From NCBI GenBank assembly GCA_030272155.1, contig CP126191.1:4982501-5046500 (forward strand): a stretch of DNA of 64,000 nt, read 5' to 3'. The notes beneath the pieces were generated by a model. It saw nothing but the letters and a program-made list of their open reading frames with translations. It was not told the origin of the DNA and ran no database searches. Of this stretch, positions 39,370 to 50,346 are shown piece after piece. Numbering within the stretch: position 1 is the first letter of the stretch; every line of letters starts with the position of its first letter. The DNA is from Tetradesmus obliquus. Its lineage: Eukaryota > Chlorophyta > Chlorophyceae > Sphaeropleales > Scenedesmaceae. The position numbers and the translations under genes are program-made.

Positions 39370-42300
39370 TAGCGCAGCTGGGAGTAGTTGGCGTACGCCC
39401 CGCTGATACAACTGCTATGTTTGTTTTGCAAAAGCATGCCCTTTCAGGCCATCTGCTGGCTGCCGGTGTGGGCATTAGCAATTGTGTGCTGGGTGGGTGT
39501 TTCTGCTGCTGCTGCTGCTGCTGCTGCTTGAAGAACCACTGGGACCTGAGGTACTGCCGATGCAGTTGCCGCAACATTCAGCCCTGTGATGCAGAGAATG
39601 TAGTACTCCAGGTAGACGGCAAAGCAGGCACAGCAGCAAGTGCAAAAAAAAAACAATGACTTTGTGCCTCGTCACATAGCAGGTGGAGCAGCCACAGTAG
39701 GCAGCTGCAGAAAATAAGATACTATTATAGCCGGCTACGTGGTTGCATGCGCAATTTGTGCTGACAGCACACTACAACACAAAGCCGGGCACCACACCGC
39801 TGCTGCAATGACCTTGTGGATCACGTGCCATGTGCATTCTGCGTGCAACTGCTGTACACAGCATGCGCTGCCACAATATGCAGCTGCAAGGTGCTGAGGT
39901 GTGCTGGCAAGCTGCAGCAGCAGCAGTCATAGTGATGTGGCTGACTCACATGACGCCCCTGTTTGATTGCGCACCAATTTGCAGTGTTACGGCCTGCAGC
40001 TGCCGGCAAGGGCAGCAGTCCCGGGCGCACTGCATACAAGACCTGTCTTCCGCTTGCTGCCAGCAGTGTAGCGATTGCAGAGTGCTTGATGGCGTGGCAG
40101 GTGTCTACAGCTAGCAGTGTCAAGCAGTATGACAGTTAGAAGCTCAACCCACCCGGTGCTGCTGCTGCTGCCTTGCTGTGTTATTGAGCCCAATCACCAA
40201 AAATACAATGAAGCCCGGTTGGTGTGTTGCTGAAGCTGCAGCGCCACACACTTGCGTACCAAGAAGACAAACTACCGCACTGCTACACCGAGCTGCTGAC
40301 TGGCTGGCTGCCTGCTTCAGTGCCTGCAGAGGTTATGGCCTTGACACCAATGCGGTGCAAGGAAAGCCCACAGCACACCGGCACAGGCAGCGGCACAACA
40401 AACCATGTTGCAAGGCCCACGGCTATGACTGGTCCACCTAGCTGCTGACTGGCTGCCTGCTTCAGTGCCTGCAGAGGTTATGGCCTTGACACCAATGCGA
40501 TGCAAATAAAGCCCACAGTGCACCGGCACAGGCAGCAGCACCAAACACATTCAAGGCCGCTAAGCCACTCTGCTGCACGGTTGTGCCCAGCTGCTAACGT
40601 GCTGCCTGCTTCTGTACCTGCTGGGGAGTAACCTTGTCACCAAGTGATGAAAGGGATGGCCAGCAGCATACATCCGCTGACCGCAACACCAAGCACAAGC
40701 TCACAGGCTTCTAACAGAACACTGTCGTTGCCTACCAATGCAAGCCACTTTGCTGCACACTGCCGTTGTTCAGCTGCTGTGTTGTCTGTTTCAGTACCTG
40801 TGGGGAGCTCCCCCTCACGACCACCCAGTGGTGATGCAAGGACCGCCCAGCAGCATACCTCCACAGGCAACAAAACAAGACACGCACGCCAGGACCGCAC
40901 AAGACACTCAGCTGCTCAGCTGCTGTGTTATTGACTGCTTTAGTACCTGTGGGGAGTGCCCCTCACGACCAGCCAATGATGATGCAAGGACTGCCCAGCA
41001 GCATACCTCCACAGGCAGCAACAGCACACAAACATGCTCCTGCAAGCCACACACTGTATAGCTGTGTTGTGTTGCTGCATATTGCCTGCTTCAGTACCTG
41101 AAGGCATTGCCCCTTGCGACCAAATGATGCAAGGAATGACTCAGTGTACCTCCACAGGCAGCAACACCACACACCATAACGCACGCTGCTGCGCTGTCTT
41201 GACAGCAACTGCAGGTGTCTGCTGAAGCTGCTGCTGGTCAGGCTGGCCCTGTCGCTGTCACCTGTGTCCGCATCCAGGGTGCAAAGCTCAACAACCTTAT
41301 CGCTGCAAGAATATAGTTTAGCATTGCTCAAGACAAACACTGGGTGTAAGAGTTGTAAAGTGTGCATGGCTGGTGCTGATTCAAATATTGTTTGGCACTT
41401 AAGTTGAAACTTGCTTGGAAACTGAGCTGGCGCGCCTAGCTGCTGGTGCTGACAGCTGCCACATCAGCATTCATGAAGACTCTCGACGTGCGCAGGCAGC
41501 CCTTCGGCTTTGGGAAAGCACACAATGCTTCTGGAAGCATAATGCAGCTGTGTGCCTGCAGCTCGAGGGAGCTCCACCTGACCATGTGCAGAGCAGATTG
41601 AGTGGAAGCTTGTTGCTGACAGTAGGGCCTCTTTGACGCACTACAAGCGTGCAGCTGTGGCTATCGCGCTGTAGTCGCGTGTTTGCTTGTCACAATCTTG
41701 CATTGCGTTCTTGCAGTACTGTGAGCGTTTTGGCGGGAGCAGCGTTCGCGCCTGCACATACCGAGCGTGTCTTCACAACCCTGTGATTTTACCACGAACA
41801 AACAGCAAACATTTACGCAAACAAATGCTATGCTGCAATTGTGAGCTAAGCTCGCGGCCCTGATGATATCCTGGTGTAACATCAGGCTCGAGCTCCGGAG
41901 CTGTCACTGCCAGCTCGGCTGCGAAGGCGTCGCCCCGAGAGCCTAAAACTATCGTAAGAGCCATAGCTCGCTCATCGCTTGGATTTTTGACGGTTGCCTG
42001 GTGTGTGGAGCAGGGGCTTTGTTCTGCAGCATCTGTAGCAGCAGCGCAAATGCTGCAATGCAAATGCTGCAGTGTTACATGCTGCTGCAGCATAGGACAC
42101 TGTGAATCACCACCATTACTTGCAAATTCCCCTCTTTCAGAAGTAATGGTGGTGCTCTGCAACACCAGCATGCATGCAACACCAATGACTGGAACAACTT
42201 TCGCAACGCCAGTGCAGCAACACCAGTGCAGCAACACCACTGCAGCATTGCGTGCAAACCCATGCAAGTCATGATGCGCACATGTGCTGGTACTTTCAAA

Positions 42301-42393
42301 TCTCCATCAGCAAGCTACAGTCTGCGTGCAAACGCATGCTAGTTTAAGTCCTGTTGCATGAGCAGGGGTCCAGTAGTCGCGCCTGAACACTAG
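39370..42393. other. Interior of the inverted repeat, no gene recognised
   Basis: About 3 kb separate the arms. No frame resembles a transposase or other known protein. The stretch holds a short CTG tract near 39,502-39,530, a degenerate tandem repeat at about 40,140-41,220, and small CAGTGCAGCAACAC repeats near 42,208-42,245. Confidence 0.5.
40140..41220. repeat. Degenerate tandem repeat, about six units of ~150 bp
   Basis: Units starting near 40,288, 40,440, 40,590, 40,772, 40,918 and 41,060 share the order AGCTGCTG, CTGCCTGCTTCAGTACCTG, GGGGAG, CCAATGATGCAAGGA and CACAGGCAGCAACACCA. Unit length varies from about 140 to 180 bases, so this is an old, diverged satellite-like array. Confidence 0.6.
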
Positions 42394-43167
42394 CAAGCTG
42401 TACCCTCAAATGAAGTCCTTTGCGACCTCATGCACTACTGTTCCTGCACCACCCCTAGCCAGCTGCTGCCAGCTTCAACAGAACAGCATTGCAAACAACA
42501 CAGGAAGCAGCACAGCAAAACCACAGCAGAAAAAAAGCAGCAGCCTGACACACACCAGCAGCATGCGCTTTACAAGTGTTTGCAGGGCATTCAAGTGTAA
42601 CATACCTGCTTTTGATCTGCGGCTGCGGCTGCTTGATGGCTGACGGCTACTAGCCTTAGTAAGGCTGAGGCGCGACACACAGGTTTGTGAGCAGTTGAAC
42701 AGCAGAGCTGTCAGTCTCTGCAGCAGAGACAGCAGCTGTCTTTGAGTGTGCAATGTGGATGCCAAAAGCAGCGTGGCGTGTTTATTGTGAGGGGGTGTCA
42801 CCTGCGCGCATGTTGAGCTTGCGCTTCAACTCTGGCTCCTGTGCAGTTGTGCCAGTTGGTTCTGCGTGCCATCTCGAGCAGGCGCGTTGTTGCCAGGCAT
42901 GCTGAGCTGTACAGGCTCCGGATTGATTGGCAATAGCCCTAACCACATATCTCGCAGTGATTTGGTCGTCTGAAAATGCTTCTAGGTTGGAGAGATCAGA
43001 TTATGTGCAAAGCTTGGACTTGCTGTTTTTTGAATCAGCAGTACCATACGTTGTGCGCACCGTGGAGCTCCCAAAATTCTGTCAGAGGTGCATTACTACG
43101 TAAGGAAACGTTTTCAATGTTTTTGGAGACCGGAGAACGTCTATATCGGCAGAAAAGGGCAAATTTT
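42394..43167 (-). repeat. Right arm of large inverted repeat
   Basis: Reverse complement of 38,612-39,369, ending GGGCAAATTTT. Its outer end is joined to the 3' end of a family D fragment lying on the minus strand. Confidence 0.85.
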
Positions 43168-43211
43168 GTTATTTTTGTTATTTTAATAAAACTGCCGTCA
43201 ATTGTCAGACC
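43168..43211 (-). mobile_element. 3' end fragment of family D at the right arm
   Basis: Read on the minus strand it is GTCTGACAATTGACGG, then TTATTAAAATAACAAAAATAAC, matching 35,286-35,330 with one visible difference, followed by AAAATTTGCCC. Retroelement 3' ends therefore point into both arms of the inverted repeat. Confidence 0.55.
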
Positions 43212-43283
43212 GCGGCGGCGGCGCGCAACGAACCGAACGCGCTCCCTTCGCATGGAGAGTAGAGAAAATAGGCAGTCCCCACA

Positions 43284-43355
43284 GGGAACTTGGTCTAGTG
43301 GTATGATTCTCGTTTAGGGTACGAGAGGTCGCGGGTTCAATTCCCGCAGTTCCCC
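43284..43355 (+). tRNA. tRNA-Pro (anticodon AGG)
   Basis: A complete cloverleaf can be folded: acceptor GGGAACT/AGTTCCC, D stem GTC/GAT, anticodon stem CTCGT/ACGAG with loop TTAGGGT (AGG at positions 34-36), variable AGGTC, T stem GCGGG/CCCGC with loop TTCAATT, discriminator C. It has no intron. Box A (TGGTCTAGTGG) and box B (GGTTCAATTCC) are intact, so it should be transcribed by RNA polymerase III. Confidence 0.95.
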
Positions 43356-43359
43356 TTTT
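43356..43359 (+). terminator. RNA polymerase III T-run terminator
   Basis: TTTT immediately follows the tRNA discriminator base. Confidence 0.7.
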
Positions 43360-44075
43360 CATTTGTAATCAACATGGCATATGGCAATGCTGCATTGGCT
43401 GCGGTCTGTCGCGTGGCATCCCGTGCCAGGGCACAGCACACCACCTGCTCCACACCTGCAAGCAGGGAAGGGATTGGCTGCTTGCGCTGCATGCACAGTA
43501 TGCCCAAGGGCTGCACGCACGTCACCTACGGGCTATTACACTGTGCACAAATGCTGCTGCCAGCCCTGGCAAAATTCACGCCGCCATACTCTTGCGTGCC
43601 ATCTCTACCACGCCTTCATACGTCGCATTGCCGCCAATGAAGCCGCTTGCGTGCACAAACACGCAACCAGGCACCCCGCACACGGCAGACAGACGATTCA
43701 AGCTGCCACACTCTTGCGTGCCATCTTCACCACACCTACTGGAGTATTCATGCTACGGAACTTGTTGAAGTCTGTCTGACGGATCACGCCCAGCTGCACT
43801 GCAGTACAGTCAGCAAGTAGCACTTGTCCGCACCACCTGGACAGCTGATGCGTGTCTCCTTGCCTCAAGGGTCGGACAGTCGTACTCGACAACACAGGAC
43901 TCTCACACCGTCAGCTCAACACTCCTTGCCAAAACTCAATAGCAGTTGAGGCCGCCCAGGCACAGGTGACACAAGGAGTGGGGCGCATGCCTACTTGCCT
44001 CAGCAACTGTAACCCACCCGCACGTCTACATCAGCGCCTCCTCTCTCACACCAACACCCAGCATTTGCTGCACAG
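43360..44075. other. Intergenic, 3' flank of the signal peptidase gene
   Basis: No gene is recognised. Two diverged copies of a ~33-base segment (CTCTTGCGTGCCATC core) lie near 43,581 and 43,699. On the minus strand TGTAA at 43,540-43,536 is a candidate poly(A) signal for the signal peptidase gene, giving a 3' untranslated region of about 540 bases. Confidence 0.4.
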
Positions 44076-46859
44076 CTACTGCTGCGCTGCAAGCTCTGGT
44101 GCTGCTGCGGGTGCTGCTGCGGGCGCTGCCGCTGTGCTGGTGTAGTCTGGCAGCGGCCCGATCTTGGTCACGGGCCAGTACTTGAAGACCGCCCTGCCCA
44201 GGATGTTCTCCCGCGGCAGCGGGCCCCACACGTGTGAGTCGTAGCTGTTGTTGCGGTTGTCCCCAAGGCAGAACACCTGCAGCAGGCATAACCACACCGC
44301 ACGCAGGCAGCGCCGCCAGTACTGTGAGTACCAAAGCGTTGCAGTACAAGTGACGGCACACTGCCAAGTGCAGGCCTGCGCCGGCTACTGAGCTGCAGAG
44401 CAGGGTGGGCTGAGGTGGCAGGCACCCTGCAGAGTTGCACAGAAGCCCCAAGTGCAAGAATTACACCATCCACGTCTGAGTAATACAACATTGCTACAGC
44501 TTGAATGATCAGACGAGGACGATGTGACCGTTGCACTGAGGACTTCTGCGCCAGTGCGCGGACTGGTTGCCGGTTTCAGTGTTGTATGCCGCTGCCCTTG
44601 CCCTCCCCTCTACAGTCTGTATGCAAGTCAGCCAGCCGTAAGTCCTAACCCACAGGTGACAAGCAACTACGCGTCAGCTCTGCTGTGCTGAATGCTCTGC
44701 GATTGCTGCCCAGTCAACAGCAACTGTAATCTGCCTGCACGGTAGCCTAAATCAACGCTGCTTGCCACTCACATCCCCGGGAGGCACCACCAGCTTGCCC
44801 AGAGTGTAGGCGGGCTTCTGGTAGATGAAGGGCTCGCTGCGCGGCTGCCCGTTGACAAACAGCGTGCCGTCATGCACCTGCGGCAGCCAGCACAGCACCC
44901 AACAAGGAATCAGTGGGTTGACGCTCTGCTGTTTTGAAAGAAGGTCACACCTAGTGACGACTCATACGCAGCTGCGCCAGCCTGCTTCGCCAGCAGCACC
45001 ACACAGCAATGTAGCGCCCACGTCCTGTCACGTCACTGCATCACGCACGCTGCAGCATGCCGGCAATTGCGCAGCTGCATTATTTGCTGTCAAGCCACAT
45101 CACCAGGCAGCTGGGCTGCATGCCCTGCACCGCCACCCCCAACCCCCAACCCCCATGCCCTGCACCGCCACCCCCAACCCCCCCTCCTGGGCTGCATGCC
45201 CTGCACCGCCACCCCCAACCCCCCCTCCTACGCACGCACCTCCACTGTGTCTCCCTCCACTGCCACCACGCGCTTGATGAACACGTTGTCACCGAACAGG
45301 TCCTTGCTGCCCACGCCCTCCACGGGGTGGAAGATGACCACGTCACCAGGCACCGGCGGCCTGCATGCACGGATATAACAAAATGCCAGAGGCACACATG
45401 CACGATTACGTGCTGCATCTTGATTGTGTTCAAGCCATAGTGTTATGCCAGCGCACAGCAATAACATGCAGCAGTGGCACATGGCGGCGCCAGGTTGACA
45501 CAATGTGGCATGACTGGGTGCCGATGGTTCACAGCTGTAACTGGTGTGGTTTGTGCTGTGCCATGGGCAGCTGCAGGCGGCTGCAGCACTCGACGCAATG
45601 CTGCATTATCGCCGACTGCTGCAGCCTGTGATGCGCTGCCGCCAGGCTGTCCTTGCTGCTGATGCCTGCACTGCCATGCCGCGTTGATCTTGCTGCTGCA
45701 GTTCAGCTGCTGCTGCTGCCTGTTGTAGAGCGTGGACAGGGCTGCTGCTGCCGTGCCAGCTGAACAACTGCTGTCCCTCAAAAGTATACCCTGGGCAGCT
45801 CCTGCTGCTTGCTCTGGTGCTATGGCTGTGCCCAGCTGCCTGCGCACCTGCTGAACCTGTAGGTCAGCTTCTCCGCAATGAGCCGGTCCCCAATGTCGAA
45901 GGTGGGGTACATGGACAGCGAGGGGATGAAGCGCGGCTCAGCAATGAACCTGGCAGGCAGCGGCAGCAGCAGCAGCAGCAGCAGCAGCGGCAGCAGCAGC
46001 AAGACAGCAACCTCTCATCATCTCAGCAGCAACTCGTGTAATGATTATTCGACCTGCACGACCAGCACGCCGTTGCGTGCAGTGAGGGTGGTGCTGCATG
46101 CACAAACGACGGTCAGCACACTGCTTGATGTCGTCGCAGACTCGACAATCTGCACATGTGCTTCATACAGCTGCCCCATTGTCTCTGCTTCATTGTTGAC
46201 AAGGCCTGCTGCTGCTGCTGCCTCATCACTGCACGCTCTGGCAACAGCCTGTGAGGCCGCTCTGGCAACAGCTCTGCAGGTTGCATGTGCGCGTTGCTCA
46301 CCAGCGGATGCCATATGAGATGGCCAGCGCCAGAGTGATTGTAAGCAGGTCATCCTTGCTTATCCGCAGCCCAAGGAACTTGAAGTAGCCATCATTGTCT
46401 TGCTGCTGCTGTTGCTGCTGCTCTTGCTGCTGCTGATCCTGCTGCTGCTGGTTTGGCTCCTGAGCCTTCAACTTTGGTGCCTCTTCTGCAGAGCAGCCAG
46501 TATAAGTGCGTCATACAGCAAAGACCTTTGGTGTCAGGTCATGGAAACATAACAATCAACATTCTTGTCTAAAGGGATGTTCTGCCTCCAGCTGAACTCG
46601 GTTGCTGAGTCCTCACCTGCGCCTGTGTTTGTGCCATTGGCCCTGCACAGGTGTAGTTGAGGTCTAGGAGCCACCCTGCCGGCACAGAAGAGCTATGTTA
46701 ACGCTTAGGAAACTTTCAGGTGGCCATGCACGCTGTCAGTAGGCCTGCATGCACACACCTGACGGCTAGGTGTGGTATCCTGGCAACTGAACGGGTTGTG
46801 ACTCTGACCGAGGGACACACATTGCGTGCTGCGAGTCTGTACATGTTCATAGCTTGCAT
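44076..46859 (-). CDS. Plastid-type signal peptidase I (thylakoidal processing peptidase)
   Basis: Exons on the minus strand: 46859-46759, 46675-46617, 46485-46302, 45949-45848, 45360-45240, 44877-44773 and 44276-44076; all introns are GT-AG and the 873 bases give 290 residues. The enzyme removes signal peptides at the outer side of a membrane with a Ser/Lys dyad. Residues 1-50 are Arg/Ser-rich with few acidic residues, like an organelle transit peptide; 55-95 is a Q-rich linker; 98-113 is the single membrane segment. PSLSMYPT carries the catalytic Ser127, FIKRVVA the catalytic Lys178, and [14 protein letters not shown] (229-242) is the conserved closing box. The closest known type is plant PLSP1/TPP, which matures lumen proteins such as plastocyanin; a mitochondrial location is less likely. 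A short Ala/Pro tail ends the protein. Confidence 0.9.
45112..45230. repeat. C-rich minisatellite in a signal peptidase intron
   Basis: Three tandem units of GCATGCCCTGCACCGCCACC followed by a C-rich run lie in the intron between the 45,360-45,240 and 44,877-44,773 exons. Confidence 0.75.
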
Positions 46860-47263
46860 ATTGTTTGTAGTATAAGATCGAACGGGCACGCGCCCAGCTT
46901 CAGAGCGCAGGTACAGTACCCTCTGCGATGGCTGACAACCTTAAAACATTTACAAACAAAGATCCAAACTACAAAGACAGCAGGTCATTACGTCAGGTTC
47001 AGGAAAGAGAGGCGGGTGTATCTAGGGCTGTTATGTCCTTGGCACTGACACCTGCTTGCTGAGCACTAAGCACCATGCAGCAGAAGAGGAGCACACTATG
47101 TTGGGGGCTGCTAATGCTGGTGCACTAACGAGGCATGGGCAGCTACTACGCCTGCTGAATGGTGCAGTAGACAGTTGATGGGCCCACACCACCAGCACCA
47201 GCTCTGAAGGTTGTCATTGGCAGTTGCTGCCAGCGCAAGCCATCCCAGCAGCTGCACCTCAAA
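46860..47263. promoter_or_regulatory. Shared upstream region of two divergent genes
   Basis: About 400 bases separate the start codons of the signal peptidase gene (minus) and the CRAL-TRIO gene (plus), so both promoters must lie here or overlap. I see no motif I can name. Confidence 0.4.
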
Positions 47264-48549
47264 ATGTCCGGCTGGCTGTGGGCCGACCCAGCCAAAGAGG
47301 CCCAGAGAGCTGCTGCGCGTGAGGAGGCACATGCTAGGGCTTTGCAGGAACTCAGGAGCAAGCTCAGCGAGTCTGATGAGGGCCGAAAGGCTGGCCAGCA
47401 GCTGGTGCAGGGTGAGGGGCCAGCGTGCAGTCTGCTGGTGAATGCAGTGTGCTGCAAATGGCTGTTTACAGCCTTTGCAAGCGCAATCTAATCACAGCAC
47501 ATGGACCTGTGGCAGTGCTGCAGGGTTTGTGGAGCTGTTGGTTGGGCAACATGATTCTGCCTGGCAGGCTGGTTGATCACGCCCATCAATTGCACTGTAC
47601 TGCACGTAATGCATGATACATCCTGGCGCTGTGACATGCGCTGTTGTACCATTGATAAGCAATGCAGGCTCAATTAGAAAAGCGCGCATGCAGTACGCAC
47701 TGTGTGATGTCACTTGCCGCATGCGGCAACGTGCTGTGATGGCAAGCAGTGTGCATGGTGCTGGTGCTGCAGGAGGGGAGCTAAGCAGCCCTGATGAGCT
47801 CACCTCTGACGCATACCTCAGGAAGTGGCTGGAGGCAAGGGAGTGGGACGTGCCCCTGGCCTTCAGCTGCATTGTCAGCCATGCTGGCTGGCGCGCACAC
47901 ATCATGCCACACGGATACATTGATGAGGTGCGGCAGCAGCAGCAGCAGCAGCAGCAGCAGGCCTGCAGGCAAACCTCACTCAATGAGCTAGCCAACACCA
48001 CTCACCGTGCAGGTGTATGTCAGAACAAATGACTGGACAGCCCGGCTGAGTGTGTATGCAGTTGGGGTGTCCCTGCGTGCGACGCATCAGCAGCTAGTAC
48101 TGTCAGTGCTTCAGCAGTGATGTTGCAGATGCGGTGTTGTCAGATCTCCCAGCCTTGCTTAAACCGGACCAGGTACAGTAACAGCATCTGCCAGCAAGTG
48201 GACGTTACACCAACGCCCTGACTATGTGCCCTGCTGCTTGACCTCATCACTGGTTCTGCGCTGACAACCACGCTGTGACACTGCCTTTGCGGCTTCGCCT
48301 CTCCTCGCTGTCACTGCAGGCATGGATCCAGGTGAGCGCAAGACCCCAGCGGTGCAGCTGTTTGTGCAGCTGCTTGCATCAGGCTGTGACGTTTACTTTT
48401 TAATATCCCTCACCATGCCGACTGCTCACACCATGTACCTTTGTATGTCAGCTTGCAAGATTTGTGTGTTTTGAGTCAGTTGAGACATGCAGCCCATCGT
48501 GCTCTGTTTGCCGCAACAGTGCAGCAGCTGGCTCCACCGTCTCCTCATG

Positions 48550-48602
<53 letters not shown>

Positions 48603-50346
48603 CCCCGCAGGGCCCACTGTCAGACGGCAAGGTGTTCCTGCAGGGCTGCGACAGCCTGGGCAGGGCCCTGGCAGTCATACAGGTGTGGGGGCTGCTTGCG
48701 TGTTGCAGATAGCGGCAGATGCATGGCCCAGCAACATACATGATAACCCTGGCGGCCTGCTGGCAGCAGTTGACAGTGTAGTTGTGTCGGCAGCTGTCGT
48801 GTTGTGGCAGCATACTTGCCAGTGCACAATTTTGATGCAGCTGTCTGTCTGTTATCACCACAACATCAAATGTGCGCCCTGGCGTTGCCTGTTTATATCC
48901 GGGAAAGTGCTGTCTCACTTCAGCGCCTGCTGTACTACTGCCCTCCTCTGCTTGCAAACAAACAGGTCAGCAAGCACTTTGCCAGGACATCCCACATGCA
49001 CAGCATGCGCCTCTTCACTTGCTACGTGATGAACGCCATGATGGCGCTGTGTGATGCTGCTGTCAACCCCGGGCGCCGCCTGATCAGCATCTTTGACATG
49101 AGCCACTGCGCCATGGCCAACATTGATGTGGCCTGCCTGACCATGATCTTGGTGGGTGGCGGGCGCGGCTGAGGTTCAGGCACCGGCAGCAGCATTGAGT
49201 GTAGCGCAGCTGCTACAATGGAGTATTAGCAACAGCAGCAGCAGCAACAGCAGCAGCAGTCTCTCCTGCTTATGGAACAGGCTGTTATAGAAGCAATGGC
49301 TCTTCAGCATGTCTAGCAGGCACTCATGGGAGCATCTGCACCATGTTGCTCTTCCAAACGCTTCCATCTTTGCAGGGTGAGGCACCAAGGTGTAACACTA
49401 CCAACCTTGCTGTGCAACCCGCTGCTGGCTCATACACTTGCTCTGGGTGCCCATCACCATGTTTCTGCCTGCTGCTGCTGCTGATGATGATGCTGCTACT
49501 GCTACTGCTGCTGCTGCTGGGCGTGCAGCGGCTGCTGGGGCACCACTACGTGGAGCAGCTGGACTGCATGGTGTTCTTCAACCCGCCGCTGGTGGTGTGG
49601 GGGCTGTGGCACAGCATGAAGGGCCTGCTGCCTGACGCCACGCGCGCCAAGATCAAGTTTGTGGGCCCAGGGGACACGCATGAACTGCAGGAAGTGGTGC
49701 CGCAGCAGGTGAGGGGGCGAGGTGCTGCGAATGGGGTGCTGCAGGTGCTGCATTGCTGTGTGAGGGTATTGGACCAGACACCACAGTCAGTGGCTGGCAC
49801 AGGCTGCAGGGTACGGCTTGGTCGGGCAAGGTTTGGGTTGTGTGTGGGCGTAGTGAGAGGGCCAAGGTTTGAAGGCACTCTTGGGTATGCTGGGGCTCAT
49901 GCGCGTCCACAACGTATGGTGATGGACCTGGAGAATTGCATATAGGGCAGCAGGCGCCTCGCCATGCCTTGTCAGAGTGATCAGGCAGCAGGCGTGGTTC
50001 TTGCTGATGAATAGGACATGATTGCAGCCTGCCTGCATGTGCGGGCATTGACCACCACACACGTCAGCGATGTCTTGCCTGTACTGCCCTAACGCTCACG
50101 GTCGCTGTGCTGCCACGTCTGCACCCTCAGGTGCTGCCCAAGCAGTATGGCGGCAGCGCTGAGCTGCTGCTGGTGCAGGAGGCTGTGCGGCAGTTCAAGC
50201 TGCCGCCGTACCCCCACCTGCCGGATGTAGCTGGCACTGCTGGCGGTGAGGTGCCGCATGAGATTGCAGACATGCCAGACGCTGCCGCGGAGATTGGCGA
50301 GGGCAGCAGCAGCGGGCATGCCAAAACAGGGCAGCAACAGCAATAA
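47264..50346 (+). CDS. CRAL-TRIO (Sec14-like) lipid-transfer domain protein
   Basis: Exons: 47264-47411, 47773-48012, 48129-48172, 48320-48331, 48611-48682, 48966-49151, 49529-49708 and 50131-50346, giving 365 residues with phase closing at each junction. Residues 1-49 are a charged Ala/Glu/Arg helix; about 55-145 is a CRAL-TRIO N-terminal helical domain (YLRKWLEAREWDVPLAF) interrupted by a nine-glutamine run; about 149-310 is the lipid-binding fold (KVFLQGCDSLGRALAV, ISIFDMSHCAMANID, FFNPPLVVWGLW, LPKQYGGSAELL). Such proteins carry phosphoinositides or other hydrophobic ligands between membranes; the ligand here is unknown. The second exon could instead end at 47,927, but the phase then fails to match the next exon. 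The 12-base exon at 48,320 encodes only AWIQ. Confidence 0.82.
48552..48599 (+). repeat. (CTG)16 tract before a splice acceptor
   Basis: Sixteen perfect CTG units end 11 bases before the acceptor of the 48,611 exon, occupying the place of a polypyrimidine tract. Confidence 0.9.

Noticed and set aside
41773-42267. A 164-codon minus-strand frame inside the inverted repeat, considered as a transposase remnant
   Set aside because: I could see no DDE/DDD motif, zinc finger or other transposase signature.
43308-43325. TTTAGGGT, resembling a plant-type telomere repeat next to the LINE train
   Set aside because: It occurs once and is the anticodon loop and stem of the tRNA-Pro gene.
46854-47048. 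A 64-codon plus-strand frame between the signal peptidase and CRAL-TRIO genes
   Set aside because: It overlaps the first exon of the signal peptidase gene on the other strand and resembles no protein I know.
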